A DNA stretch of 25,228 bases from JARROD01 sp037384225 (GCA_037384225.1 JARROD010000179.1:1-25228); one strand, 5' to 3'. Shown: positions 6,937 through 14,737, counted from the stretch's first letter. The notes: generated by a model from the letters alone, not told the origin. Made by a program: numbers and translations.

Positions 6937-7012
6937 TGGTGGAGCTAAGCGGGATCGAACCGCTGACCTCAACACTGCCAGTGTTGCGCTCTCCCAGCTG
7001 AGCTATAGCCCC
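6937..7012 (-). tRNA. tRNA-Ala (anticodon GGC)
   Basis: On the minus strand the 76-base gene starts GGGGCTATAGCTCAGCTGGG, has the anticodon loop CTGGCAG (GGC) in a perfect AACAC/GTGTT stem, the T-loop GGTTCGATCC, and ends GCTCCA plus an encoded CCA. The acceptor stem is GGGGCTA/TAGCTCC with a G-U pair. No second tRNA is seen downstream before the N gap, although alanine and glutamate tRNA genes often occur together in related bacteria. Confidence 0.97.
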
Positions 7013-7055
7013 TTTTACCATCCATTCACCGCGGGGAGCGGCGAAAGAGGGGCGC

Positions 7056-7083
7056 ATTTTATCACCCTCTTATGGCCTGTCAA
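7056..7083 (-). promoter_or_regulatory. Sigma70 promoter of tRNA-Ala
   Basis: On the minus strand TTGACA (7083-7078) and TAAAAT (7061-7056) are separated by 16 bases. A GC-rich discriminator GCGCCCC follows, of the kind seen at stringently controlled stable-RNA promoters. Transcription would start about 35-40 bases before the mature tRNA 5' end. Confidence 0.8.
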
Positions 7084-7216
7084 CCCTTTAAATTCAAAAA
7101 CTTGCCCCTGGTGACAGGTGTTAGCCAAGAGTACGTCAAAACGGCCCCGGCACGGTACCTTTAAGGGTAGCTAAATCTGATAAAACAACTGTTGGCGCCG
7201 TGTCATTTTGCGCTGA

Positions 7217-7480
7217 CATCGCAGTTGGGCACACCTTCGCTCTCCGCTCCCTTTAGCGTTGGCGGACCACGGCTGCATATGGCGTTCGATAGCGCTTGCT
7301 GCGCTGGATCTGACCGGTTTGGCTTATCGAGTCGCCTACACGAGTGGTCATTGCACCGGCCTGGCAGCTGCGTTGCGGGCCGATCTGGCGGTGGCGCCTT
7401 TTCCCCAGAGCATGGTGCAGTCACCATTGCGCAAACTGGACCAGGAAGCCGGGTTTTCGCCCCTGCCACAGCGGTCGCAA
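7217..7480 (+). pseudogene. LysR-type regulator, C-terminal remnant
   Basis: Reading from 7217 in the frame of 7259, the translation is HRSWAHLRSPLPLALADHGC, then WRSIALAALDLTGLAYRVAY, TSGHCTGLAAALRADLAVAP and FPQSMVQSPLRKL. This closely follows the C-terminal part of the LysR substrate-binding domain (PLPLAL, GC-x-WR, ALDxAGLxYRVAYTS, GLxAAxxAxLAVAPxPxSMV). An in-frame TGA at 7214 and the absence of any N-terminal HTH show that only the 3' third survives. It ends convergent with, and just before, the ceramidase stop. It is a broken gene, perhaps the former regulator of a neighbour. Confidence 0.65.
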
Positions 7481-7501
7481 GGGCGGCACCCGGACGTCCG
7501 G

Positions 7502-9766
7502 TCAGAATTTCAATGCCTGCTCCTGCAGTGTGAAGGCAGAAGAATATCCGGTAAACGACTCGTAAGTCGTAAAGAAAAACATCCAGCGTTTGGCCAGACC
7601 GTTGTATTTAATTCGGTAGGTTCCGGGTTCCTGATCCCGAACCAGCCAGGTGACCGTGGAGGTGGAGAGATCTGACAGACTGCTCGACCCGCCTTCGCGT
7701 TCCCAATCGAAGCTTGTATAGGGATCCGCGTCCGTGGCAACTGTCAGCCAGTTGTCGCCGTCTTGTCTCTGGATTTCCAGAAAGGAGTAGCTGGCCGGGT
7801 CGTAAAACTTGGCGAGGCTGCCGTCCATTTTTTTATCCAGAATAGTGCGCGGGTGAGCACCGCGAAACTGCACCTGAACCTTGTCCCTGTCCGCTGCATA
7901 GCTCGGTTCCACATCCGCTAACACTTCTCCGAAGTTGCCGCCATCGGTGACCACGCCATTGGAGGATATCCAGGTTTCAATAATCTGCTCAGAAGACAGA
8001 TCCGGAGGTGTCGGACCCGCGGTCGAGACGGTGCCCGCCACCATATCACCGGCGATACGGTCCAGCTCCTGCGCCACGGTGGCGCTCGCCCAGGGGCCGT
8101 AGAGCGTGAAAGAACCCTCGAAATGTTGGGCCGCGTATTCTTCACGGGTGGCTAAATACTGGCCGTAGGAGTTGGTCATTCCGGCGAGAATCACCTCGCC
8201 GATACCGGCCTCCGCCAGTGTTTCGGCTACAGTGCTGTGCAGACGGCGGCCGGTCATCGTTGTCATTTCAAACGGTGTGCCGGCGATTGCCACTTCGCCG
8301 AGGCGAATGATCTGCAACGGAATATTGACCGGTACAAAAGGAACCTCCGGATTCGGGAACCAGAAATCATCGACTTCACCGACCGGCAGCAGCGCGAATT
8401 TTTCTTTGTGGCAGGCGTCGTACTGTGTGGTTTGCAGAACCGCCTCCGCTACGGGCCAAAGAACGCCCAGTACGTCAGCGATACCGTCGGAGTCCAGGTC
8501 ATTAAAGTCGAATTTGTTCTGTACCCAGGCTCCGTTTTCATGGGTATAACTGTTTCTGATCTCTCCTTCCGCGGCGAAATCGACAGGGGCTCCCTCTTCG
8601 TCACCGGCCAAAAATCCGCCGCCGATGACGCCGACGCAAGTGCTGGCCGTTGTGTCGATGTCTGTATCCCAGGGCATAATGTAATCGCCGATATAGCGTC
8701 TCTGCACCGCAACGTTATTGAAATTAACGTAGCTGTGTCTGAAGTCCAGATTCGCCGAAATATTTTCGTTCGCACTGTTGTAAATCTGCAGTGCCGCGTT
8801 GTACTGAATGTCGCCGGCGACAATTGGGTTTTCCATTGCATCCAACGTTGGATCCAGGTCGTTCGGACGCAGGAAGGGAAGTGTGATGTCGATGGGGTCC
8901 GGCTGATTCGGGCTGACATCGCCCATGGCGCCCTGGGCAAAGGCCGCTACGAAATTGCCACCTTTCTCGGTTTCAAAGCGGTACGCCGCCCAGCCTTTAT
9001 TGTCGCCGTGGATACGGCGGTTGGTAATACCCAGCGATGTACCGTGAACGGCGAACCAGTTGAGCTGTCCGATCTCGGTGCCGTCGGTGCCGTCGAAGCG
9101 CAACAGCCTCATGGTATCATCCACGGATGAAGAAAAATCGTCCGCGTCCAGGTTTTCCTGATAAGCCAGTGAAGAGCGGTTGAAGGATCCTCCCGGTACT
9201 GAGCCCTCGGCGTATTTGATCGTCGCCTCCCGGCGCGCGTTATAGGCATCGATAATGGATTGTGCGATGCCCGTTACCACAACCTGGTAATGCAATTCAT
9301 CAAACCCTGTTACGCCGTTAAACAGGTTGAATAATGTATACCAGGAAGTATTCGAAGTCGCGGCGTGAGTGTGGGTTGCAGCAACCAATACGTTGTCGGT
9401 GCTGAACAGATCACCGTAACCGGCTTCCTGCAGTTTTTTTACGACCCCTATTTTTACACTTTGGTACATATGCAGTTGATCGGCGGTGACTAATGCCACC
9501 AGTCCCACGCCCGGTTGTTCAATCACGAATGCGCGACTGTAGAGACGCATGGCTAGTCCCGACATTTCATCGCCGGGGCTGTTATACCCTGTGCTGGAAG
9601 CGACAAACGGACCCGTAATGTCGGCTTTAGCGGCACCGACATTGTAACCGGTACTGGATGTTGACAGTGCTGCTGTCTGACGTGCGGTATTAATCTCCTG
9701 ACTCAGGCAGGTGGAGCTTTGGAAATAAAAGAAAGGAATAAGAATTGCCGGTTTCAAAAACTTCAT
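7502..9766 (-). CDS. Neutral/alkaline ceramidase (secreted)
   Basis: The 754-residue protein belongs to the neutral ceramidase family (PF04734 with a C-terminal Ig-like domain), which hydrolyses N-acyl sphingosine to sphingosine and a fatty acid using an active-site zinc. From ATG 9766, a hydrophobic secretion signal covers residues 1-22. YNVGAAKADITGP (41-53) is the family signature. THTHA (His132, His134) and AVHGTSLG (His241) are zinc-site motifs, and GDVSPN carries the likely catalytic Ser285. PGTYRIKYNG near the end belongs to the C-terminal domain. An earlier TTG at 9781 is possible but has no ribosome site. Such enzymes are secreted by pseudomonads and other bacteria to process host or environmental sphingolipids. 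It is monocistronic. Confidence 0.93.
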   Translation of the reverse strand: MKFLKPAILIPFFYFQSSTCLSQEINTARQTAALSTSSTGYNVGAAKADITGPFVASSTGYNSPGDEMSGLAMRLYSRAFVIEQPGVGLVALVTADQLHMYQSVKIGVVKKLQEAGYGDLFSTDNVLVAATHTHAATSNTSWYTLFNLFNGVTGFDELHYQVVVTGIAQSIIDAYNARREATIKYAEGSVPGGSFNRSSLAYQENLDADDFSSSVDDTMRLLRFDGTDGTEIGQLNWFAVHGTSLGITNRRIHGDNKGWAAYRFETEKGGNFVAAFAQGAMGDVSPNQPDPIDITLPFLRPNDLDPTLDAMENPIVAGDIQYNAALQIYNSANENISANLDFRHSYVNFNNVAVQRRYIGDYIMPWDTDIDTTASTCVGVIGGGFLAGDEEGAPVDFAAEGEIRNSYTHENGAWVQNKFDFNDLDSDGIADVLGVLWPVAEAVLQTTQYDACHKEKFALLPVGEVDDFWFPNPEVPFVPVNIPLQIIRLGEVAIAGTPFEMTTMTGRRLHSTVAETLAEAGIGEVILAGMTNSYGQYLATREEYAAQHFEGSFTLYGPWASATVAQELDRIAGDMVAGTVSTAGPTPPDLSSEQIIETWISSNGVVTDGGNFGEVLADVEPSYAADRDKVQVQFRGAHPRTILDKKMDGSLAKFYDPASYSFLEIQRQDGDNWLTVATDADPYTSFDWEREGGSSSLSDLSTSTVTWLVRDQEPGTYRIKYNGLAKRWMFFFTTYESFTGYSSAFTLQEQALKF

Positions 9767-10017
9767 AGAGTCGCACGGCAAAAATTATTTTGCAAAGATT
9801 TGTTATAGTGTGACGCGGTGTATTGTGTGATTATTTTTGGGTTTGCGCGTCGAGTTGGTGTTTACTTTCAGTAAGGTGCCAGTTGAATCTGCGTTGGTGA
9901 AAAATAATGGATCGTTATTTAATAAAATTGACCGTAAGGTGCTGCTGTTGCCGACAGCTGGCGCAGAAAGCTCAAGGTGCCAGAATTCTGCAATCTGTTT
10001 CCCCAACTTCCTCGATG

Positions 10018-10073
10018 GCATCTCCTCTGACCGGATCGATTGGTAGCGTTAGTGGACGAAACGATGAACGAGG
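10018..10073 (+). repeat. 56-bp dispersed repeat, copy 1
   Basis: This segment aligns without gaps to 14682-14737 at 47 of 56 positions; the first 26 positions are identical, beginning GCATCTCCTCTGACCGGATC. It lies about 220 bases upstream of bufA in the same orientation. Confidence 0.9.
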
Positions 10074-10106
10074 CCTAAATGTATTAGGTGTAGGCAGTCA
10101 GATATC

Positions 10107-10169
10107 TCGACCCCATCGTTGTATAAATAAAGCTTCTGAGCTCGAAAATTTATGCAACGATGAGGTCGA
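10107..10169. repeat. Long hairpin upstream of bufA (22-bp stem)
   Basis: Bases 10107-10128 pair with 10148-10169, with one mismatch and one G-U pair, around a 19-base loop. It could be a terminator-like or processing structure, or a small foldback element. No T run follows on the plus strand. Confidence 0.75.
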
Positions 10170-10283
10170 AATAGGGGTGTCAAAATAATGTATAAAATGA
10201 AATAAATACGTTAAGTCCCCGTTATACTTTTGTGATAAATCAATCTTGTATTTAGCCAATAATAGCCCCTCATCAACGGTAAT

Positions 10284-10290
10284 GAGGAAT
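10284..10290 (+). promoter_or_regulatory. bufA: Ribosome binding site that sets the bufA start
   Basis: GAGGAAT lies at the proper distance from GTG 10297 but overlaps or crowds the alternative starts ATG 10282 and TTG 10291. Confidence 0.55.
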
Positions 10291-10296
10291 TTGAAC

Positions 10297-10755
10297 GTGC
10301 AGACTAAACGACATACTAAACTGACCGGCGTTGCGCTGGCTCTGGCGGCCGCGGGGTTGGCGGCGTGTGCGGTGGGCGAGACCGGTAATGTATCCGGTGT
10401 TAAGGCAACGACCGATCTGGTGCACTGTTACGGTGTCAATCAATGCAAGGGACACAACGACTGCAAAACCGCCGAAAATGCCTGCGCCGGGCAGGGTTCC
10501 TGCAAAGGACATGGTTTTGTCGCCGTACCCAGCGACGCGTGTAATAAAGTGGGGGGCAGTCGCAAAGACGCCTGGCAGGGCAGTGTGGCTAAAGCCGATC
10601 TGATGCAGTGCTATGGTGTCAATAGTTGTAAAGGACTCAATGACTGCAAAACTGCGAACAACGCCTGCGCGGGACACGGTGCCTGTAAAGGGCATGGTTT
10701 TGTCAGCATGTCGACGAAAGCCTGTGCGGACCTGGGTGGCAAGACAAAAAGTTGA
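10297..10755 (+). CDS. bufA: Two-domain bufferin-type (BufA2-like) metallophore precursor, predicted lipoprotein
   Basis: From GTG 10297 the precursor is 152 residues. A basic N terminus (QTKRHTK) and hydrophobic stretch end in LAAC (Cys24), a lipobox, so lipidation at the membrane is predicted. Two tandem Cys-rich domains follow, each opening CYGVN-x-CKG-x-NDCKTA and continuing ACAG-x-G-x-CKGHGFV. The six cysteines of the first (44, 50, 56, 63, 69, 82) recur exactly 61 residues later in the second (105, 111, 117, 124, 130, 143). The motifs fit BufA2-type bufferins, exported peptides whose Cys residues are modified by an MNIO enzyme and which bind copper. The next genes encode that enzyme and its partner. 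The domain duplication and the lipobox are the odd points. Confidence 0.82.
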   Translation: MQTKRHTKLTGVALALAAAGLAACAVGETGNVSGVKATTDLVHCYGVNQCKGHNDCKTAENACAGQGSCKGHGFVAVPSDACNKVGGSRKDAWQGSVAKADLMQCYGVNSCKGLNDCKTANNACAGHGACKGHGFVSMSTKACADLGGKTKS

Positions 10756-10801
10756 TACCTTCCCCGGCGAAACAGTGCCGGGGGTGAAGCGGAGTTAGTC
10801 T

Positions 10802-11692
10802 ATGAGTCCGACATTTCTCGGTTTTGGTCTCGGGTTGCGCACGCCGCATTTTCACTCGGTGCTTGAGCAGAAGCCAAACGTGGATTGGTTTGAAGTCATC
10901 TCAGAAAATTTTATGGTCGCCGGTGGTAAGCCAAAGTATTTTTTACACAGCATCCGCGAATACTACCCGCTGGTGTTGCACGGCGTTTCGCTTTCCATCG
11001 GTTCTACAGATCCTCTCGACCGGGAGTATTTACAGAGGCTGAAAACGCTGGCCAATGAAGTGCAGCCAGAGTGGATTTCCGACCATCTGTGTTGGACTGG
11101 CGTGGATGCGCTCAACACTCATGATCTATTGCCGCTGCCCTACAGCGAAGAAGCGATCAAGCACGTTGTTGCTCGCGTGCAACAGGTGCAGGATTTTCTC
11201 GGACGGCAGATTCTCCTGGAGAATGTTTCCAGTTATCTCACCTTCAAAGACTCCACTATGCCGGAATGGGCGTTTTTGTCCGAAGTGGCGTCGCGGGCCG
11301 ATTGTTACATTTTGTTGGACCTCAACAATATCTACGTCAGCGCCAGAAATCATGGTTTTTCCTGCGAAGATTATCTGGAGGGTATCAATCCCCGACGGGT
11401 CCGGCAGTTCCACCTGGCAGGACACACCGACTACGGCAACTATGTCATCGATACTCACGATCACCCAATTGCCGACCCTGTGTGGGACTTGTATAAAACG
11501 GCGCTGACCCGATTTGGTCTGATTGCCACCATGATTGAGCGCGATGACAATATTCCCGCTCTGGAGCAACTTGTCAGTGAGCTGGACATAGCGCGGAATG
11601 TGGCGTCACAGTTAAATATAATGAGTAACGCCGGAGGCGGAATCGAAGGCCACTGTGCGCCAAATGACAGGTGCGCGCCAAACGATAGGTAA
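10802..11692 (+). CDS. bufB: DUF692/MNIO-family maturase BufB
   Basis: The 296-residue protein is a DUF692 (multinuclear non-haem iron oxidase, MNIO) enzyme with a TIM-barrel fold. Likely metal ligands appear in the usual order: LHGVSLSIGS (His60), ISDHLCW (Asp94, His95), LLENVSSY (Glu140), LDLNNIYVSARNHG (Asp173, His184), FHLAGH (His204, His208), DTHDHP (about His219-His221) and MIERDDNIP (Glu246). Family members oxidatively convert peptide cysteines to copper-binding heterocycles. It lies 46 bases after bufA with GGAG before the ATG. Its last residues are a duplicated six-residue unit (CAPNDR twice), coded by an 18-bp tandem repeat at 11654-11689, outside the conserved fold. Confidence 0.93.
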   Translation: MSPTFLGFGLGLRTPHFHSVLEQKPNVDWFEVISENFMVAGGKPKYFLHSIREYYPLVLHGVSLSIGSTDPLDREYLQRLKTLANEVQPEWISDHLCWTGVDALNTHDLLPLPYSEEAIKHVVARVQQVQDFLGRQILLENVSSYLTFKDSTMPEWAFLSEVASRADCYILLDLNNIYVSARNHGFSCEDYLEGINPRRVRQFHLAGHTDYGNYVIDTHDHPIADPVWDLYKTALTRFGLIATMIERDDNIPALEQLVSELDIARNVASQLNIMSNAGGGIEGHCAPNDRCAPNDR

Positions 11693-11696
11693 AATC

Positions 11697-12518
11697 ATGA
11701 GTGACAGTTTGCATATTCGGCAGCGTCAATTGCTGGCCAGCCTGCTGAACAACGACTCGCGAGACGGCCGTGGGGGCGGCGAAATCGAAAACCATATTCA
11801 CGACCAGGGGCCCATCGACACTGAGACCCGGTTGGCGATTTACCGCAATGCTTACCGGTTACGACTGGGTCAAACCATCGATACGGATCACCCGGTTACC
11901 GGCGCCTACCTTGGCGATGAACTGTTCGAACAGATGGTGCAGGGATATATCGACACCTATCGCTCACATTATCGCTCGTTGCGCCAGTACGCCGACAATT
12001 TGCCAAAATACCTCAGGTACCAGTCGCCGTTTTGCGATCACCGGGAAATAGCGGAACTGGCACGCTTCGAGCGCCTGCTGTTAACGGCTTTTGACGCAGC
12101 GGATGCGTCCAGGGAGAGCGAACTTTCGCTCAGACAATTGCCGGCGGCGAATTGGCCCGGATTGAAAGTGGTGTTTCATCCCAGTGTGCAGCTGTTCGAA
12201 AGTGACTGGAACGTGGTGGACATTTGGCAGTCATTAAAGTCTAACCGCACCCCTCCACCGCCAAAGAACGAGCCTGCGGCCTACTTATTGTGGCGCAATA
12301 GAGACTGTCTGACGGAGTTTCATTCCCTTAGTGCCGTGGAGCTGCTGATGTTGCAGCTGTTTCTTCGCGGTGGCACCGGTGCCGAAGTCTGTGAGGCCCT
12401 GGCGACTTGCCTGCCTGAAAACGAAGTGAGCAACACGTATGTGCGATTGTTGGGTGGGTGGCTGTCACAGGGAATCGTTAGGCAGTTAACTGCCTTGACA
12501 GACCCCCGGATTGCATAA
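11697..12518 (+). CDS. bufC: DUF2063 partner protein BufC
   Basis: The 273-residue protein begins with a DUF2063-type domain (LHIRQRQLLASLL, DTETRLAIYRNAYRLRLGQT, FEQMVQGYIDTY, LPKYL), followed by a helical C-terminal part (SAVELLMLQLFLRGGTGAEV). DUF2063 proteins accompany DUF692 enzymes and are thought to present the precursor peptide to the maturase. ATG 11697 follows AGGT and lies four bases after the bufB stop, so the two are almost certainly co-translated. A longer frame from 11655 would overlap bufB and is less likely. No DoxX-like membrane gene follows, unlike in some bufferin operons. Confidence 0.9.
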   Translation: MSDSLHIRQRQLLASLLNNDSRDGRGGGEIENHIHDQGPIDTETRLAIYRNAYRLRLGQTIDTDHPVTGAYLGDELFEQMVQGYIDTYRSHYRSLRQYADNLPKYLRYQSPFCDHREIAELARFERLLLTAFDAADASRESELSLRQLPAANWPGLKVVFHPSVQLFESDWNVVDIWQSLKSNRTPPPPKNEPAAYLLWRNRDCLTEFHSLSAVELLMLQLFLRGGTGAEVCEALATCLPENEVSNTYVRLLGGWLSQGIVRQLTALTDPRIA

Positions 12519-12589
12519 ATTTTTCATCCCTTCTAGCTTAGCCGTTTCTGTGCTGGCATTTCCATATCTGTTTATACTTACCAGGGGCA

Positions 12590-12621
12590 TGCACGAAATA
12601 ACTTCCGGCCCCTTTATCAGT
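12590..12621 (+). repeat. 32-bp inverted repeat, copy A
   Basis: This segment (TGCACGAAATAACTTCC and following to T12621) is the reverse complement of 17032-17063 with one mismatch in 32. It points towards yadG. Confidence 0.9.
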
Positions 12622-12683
12622 CATGGTTGGTGGCGGGGAGTGTGTCCGCATTTGTGGCCTGCGACTGGCGGCGCTGATTGAAA

Positions 12684-12758
12684 CCACCTAATCGGGTAAT
12701 AACTGCGCCGGGTGATAACGGTGTCCAGTGATAACGGTGTCCAGTGATAATTAGGTGG
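12684..12758 (+). repeat. Hairpin arms enclosing a 16-bp tandem repeat
   Basis: CCACCTAAT (12684-12692) and ATTAGGTGG (12750-12758) are perfect inverted arms. Between them GTGATAACGGTGTCCA occurs twice in tandem (12712-12727, 12728-12743) and a third partial copy merges into the right arm. Confidence 0.8.
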
Positions 12759-12786
12759 CGGTTATCGCAGTACTGCCGTTTTTTTC

Positions 12787-12817
12787 TTGACAGGCAGTAA
12801 GGACGAGGTTTTACACT
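12787..12817 (+). promoter_or_regulatory. Possible yadGH promoter
   Basis: A perfect TTGACA (12787-12792) is followed at 18-19 bases by TTACAC/TACACT. The spacing is slightly long and the -10 is poor. Confidence 0.35.
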
Positions 12818-12861
12818 GCTGCGGCTTGCAGTAGATTGATTAATTTATTCAAGGAGGTTAT

Positions 12862-13788
12862 GTGGAACCGATTATATCGGTCAGGAATCTCACCAAAACC
12901 TACACCTCAGGTTTTCAGGCGTTAAAAGGCGTTGATCTGGAGATTCACAGCGGGGAAATTTTTGCGCTGCTGGGGCCTAACGGCGCTGGCAAGACAACAC
13001 TGATCAACATTATTTGCGGAATAGTCAACCCGGGCCAGGGAAAGGTGCTGGCCGGCGGTCATGACATAGTGACGAACTATCGTGCGGCGCGCTCAAAAAT
13101 AGGCCTGGTACCCCAGGAATTGAACACCGACGCTTTCGAAAGCGTTTGGGCGACGGTTAGTTTCAGTCGCGGCCTGTTTGGAAAACCCCCTAATCCGGCT
13201 TATATCGAGAGGGTGCTACGTGACCTCTCATTATGGAATAAGAAGGATTCCAAAATCATCGCACTCTCGGGCGGTATGAAACGGCGAGTGATGATTGCCA
13301 AAGCGCTCTCCCACGAGCCGCAAATACTGTTTCTGGACGAGCCCACCGCCGGTGTCGATGTGGAACTGCGTCGCGATATGTGGAATATGGTGCGCAGGTT
13401 ACGCCAAAGTGGCGTCACAATTATTCTCACTACTCATTATATAGAGGAAGCCGAGGAGATGGCAGACCGCATCGGCGTGATTAACAAGGGCCGTATTGTT
13501 CTGGTTGAAGAAAAACATACGTTGATGGAAAAACTGGGCAAAAAACAACTGCGGCTGCACCTGCAAAGTCCGTTGGAGATCCTTCCCAAAGAGCTTGCCA
13601 AATATCCGCTCGAACTCAGTGCCGGCGGCAGCGAACTGGTGTTTACCTTCGATGCCCACCAGGAGCACACAGGAATAGCGGCATTGCTGCGCCAGTTGGA
13701 TGCCCACGGCATAGACTTTAAAGATCTCCATTCCAGGGAAAGTTCACTGGAAGAAATATTTGTCAATTTAGTGAAGGAACCGGTATGA
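12862..13788 (+). CDS. yadG: ABC exporter ATP-binding protein YadG-like
   Basis: This 308-residue ATPase has Walker A GPNGAGKTT (about residue 39), a Q-loop in LVPQEL, the variant signature LSGGMKRR, Walker B ILFLDEPTAGVD and the switch TTHYIEEAE. Length and C-terminal extension match E. coli YadG (308 residues), an ABC-2-type ATPase. The start is GTG 12862 behind AAGGAGG; an ATG two bases earlier is out of frame. It overlaps yadH by four bases, so together they form an inner-membrane exporter of unknown cargo. Confidence 0.93.
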   Translation: MEPIISVRNLTKTYTSGFQALKGVDLEIHSGEIFALLGPNGAGKTTLINIICGIVNPGQGKVLAGGHDIVTNYRAARSKIGLVPQELNTDAFESVWATVSFSRGLFGKPPNPAYIERVLRDLSLWNKKDSKIIALSGGMKRRVMIAKALSHEPQILFLDEPTAGVDVELRRDMWNMVRRLRQSGVTIILTTHYIEEAEEMADRIGVINKGRIVLVEEKHTLMEKLGKKQLRLHLQSPLEILPKELAKYPLELSAGGSELVFTFDAHQEHTGIAALLRQLDAHGIDFKDLHSRESSLEEIFVNLVKEPV

Positions 13789-14546
13789 ATTTATACTCCA
13801 TCCGCGCAATTTACGCCTTCGAAATGGCACGTACACGGCGAACCCTGCTGCAAAGTGTCGCCTCGCCGGTGATTTCGACGTCACTGTATTTTGTGGTTTT
13901 TGGCTCGGCGATTGGTTCGCGTATGATTGAGATCGACGGTGTCAGCTACGGGGCTTTTATAATCCCCGGGCTGGTAATGCTATCGCTGTTGAACCAGAGC
14001 ATTTCCAATGCATCGTTTGGCATTTTTTTCCCCAAGTTTTCGGGCACGATCTATGAAGTGCTCTCCGCACCCATTGCCTCTGTCGAGATTGTTATGGGGT
14101 ATGTGGGGGCAGCGGCGACCAAGTCGGTGATTCTCGGATCATTGATCCTGCTTACGGCAAATCTGTTCGTGGATTACCATATTGCGCATCCACTGTGGAT
14201 GTGTGGTTTTCTTGTGCTAACGGCAATAACCTTCAGCATGTTCGGATTTGCCATAGGTATCTGGGCCGATAATTTTGAAAAGCTGCAGATTATCCCCTTG
14301 ATGGTGGTTACGCCGTTGACGTTTCTGGGCGGTAGTTTTTACTCTATCGATATGCTGCCGCCCGTTTGGCAGACAATCACATTGTTTAATCCGGTGGTTT
14401 ATTTGATCAGCGGCTTTCGCTGGAGTTTTTACGGAATTTCCGATGTCGGCGTCGGCGTCAGTCTGGGAATGACCCTGATGTTTATGCTGCTGTGTCTGAC
14501 ATTGATAGCGTGGATCCTTAAAACAGGGTATCGGCTGAAGGCTTAA
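13785..14546 (+). CDS. yadH: ABC-2 type permease YadH-like
   Basis: The 253-residue protein has about six membrane segments (for example TSLYFVVFGSAIG, FIIPGLVMLSLLN, ILGSLILLTANLF, LVLTAITFSMFGFAIGIW, and LGMTLMFMLLCLTLIAW near the end). It carries the ABC-2 permease features GTIYEVLSAPI and PLTFLGGSFYSIDMLP followed by NPVVYLISGFRW. Length is near that of E. coli YadH (256). It would pair with the ATPase encoded four bases upstream in overlap. Substrate unknown. Confidence 0.93.
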   Translation: MNLYSIRAIYAFEMARTRRTLLQSVASPVISTSLYFVVFGSAIGSRMIEIDGVSYGAFIIPGLVMLSLLNQSISNASFGIFFPKFSGTIYEVLSAPIASVEIVMGYVGAAATKSVILGSLILLTANLFVDYHIAHPLWMCGFLVLTAITFSMFGFAIGIWADNFEKLQIIPLMVVTPLTFLGGSFYSIDMLPPVWQTITLFNPVVYLISGFRWSFYGISDVGVGVSLGMTLMFMLLCLTLIAWILKTGYRLKA

Positions 14547-14580
14547 AATTGATGTACTAGTGCCTTGCCCCGCCATTAAA

Positions 14581-14621
14581 CGCCCAACCCTTCGGGCGCT
14601 GCCGTGGGCTCCCACAGCGGC
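14581..14621 (+). terminator. Candidate yadGH transcription end (two GC hairpins)
   Basis: CGCCC (14581-14585) pairs with GGGCG (14594-14598), and directly after it GTGGG pairs with CCCAC around CT (14604-14615) with imperfect flanking pairs. No T run follows, so intrinsic termination is uncertain. Confidence 0.3.
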
Positions 14622-14681
14622 GTTGCCGTGCTTGCAAAGGGCTGTGGCCGGAGGGGGTTACAGGGTGTCTCTGGAGGGACT

Positions 14682-14737
14682 GCATCTCCTCTGACCGGAT
14701 CGATTGGCACTTTTTGTGGGCAAAACGATGCGCGAGG
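14682..14737 (+). repeat. 56-bp dispersed repeat, copy 2
   Basis: It matches 10018-10073 at 47 of 56 positions, including an identical first 26 bases. It lies about 270 bases upstream of the gene at 15009, in the same orientation relative to the gene as copy 1 is to bufA. Confidence 0.9.

Larger units (their letters stand above)
9767..10296. other. Intergenic region between ceramidase and bufA
   Basis: No supported gene is present. The left part should contain the ceramidase promoter on the minus strand. The middle has one copy of the 56-bp dispersed repeat (10018-10073). The right part has a long hairpin (10107-10169) and an AT-rich stretch that probably holds the bufA promoter, although no single site could be chosen. 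Confidence 0.6.
12519..12861. other. Intergenic region between bufC and yadG
   Basis: No supported gene. It contains copy A of the 32-bp repeat (12590-12621), a hairpin enclosing short tandem repeats (12684-12758), and a possible promoter for yadGH (12787-12817). Confidence 0.6.

Noticed and set aside
8237..9130. Long plus-strand open frame (297 codons) inside the ceramidase gene
   Set aside because: It lies entirely opposite a well-supported ceramidase with catalytic motifs and shows no recognisable domain.
10273..10695. Minus-strand ORF opposite bufA
   Set aside because: It mirrors the repetitive bufA sequence and has no features of its own.
12762..12788. GCAGTACTGC followed by seven T as a terminator after bufC
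   Set aside because: The palindrome leaves no room for a loop, and it lies 250 bases after bufC directly before the TTGACA element.
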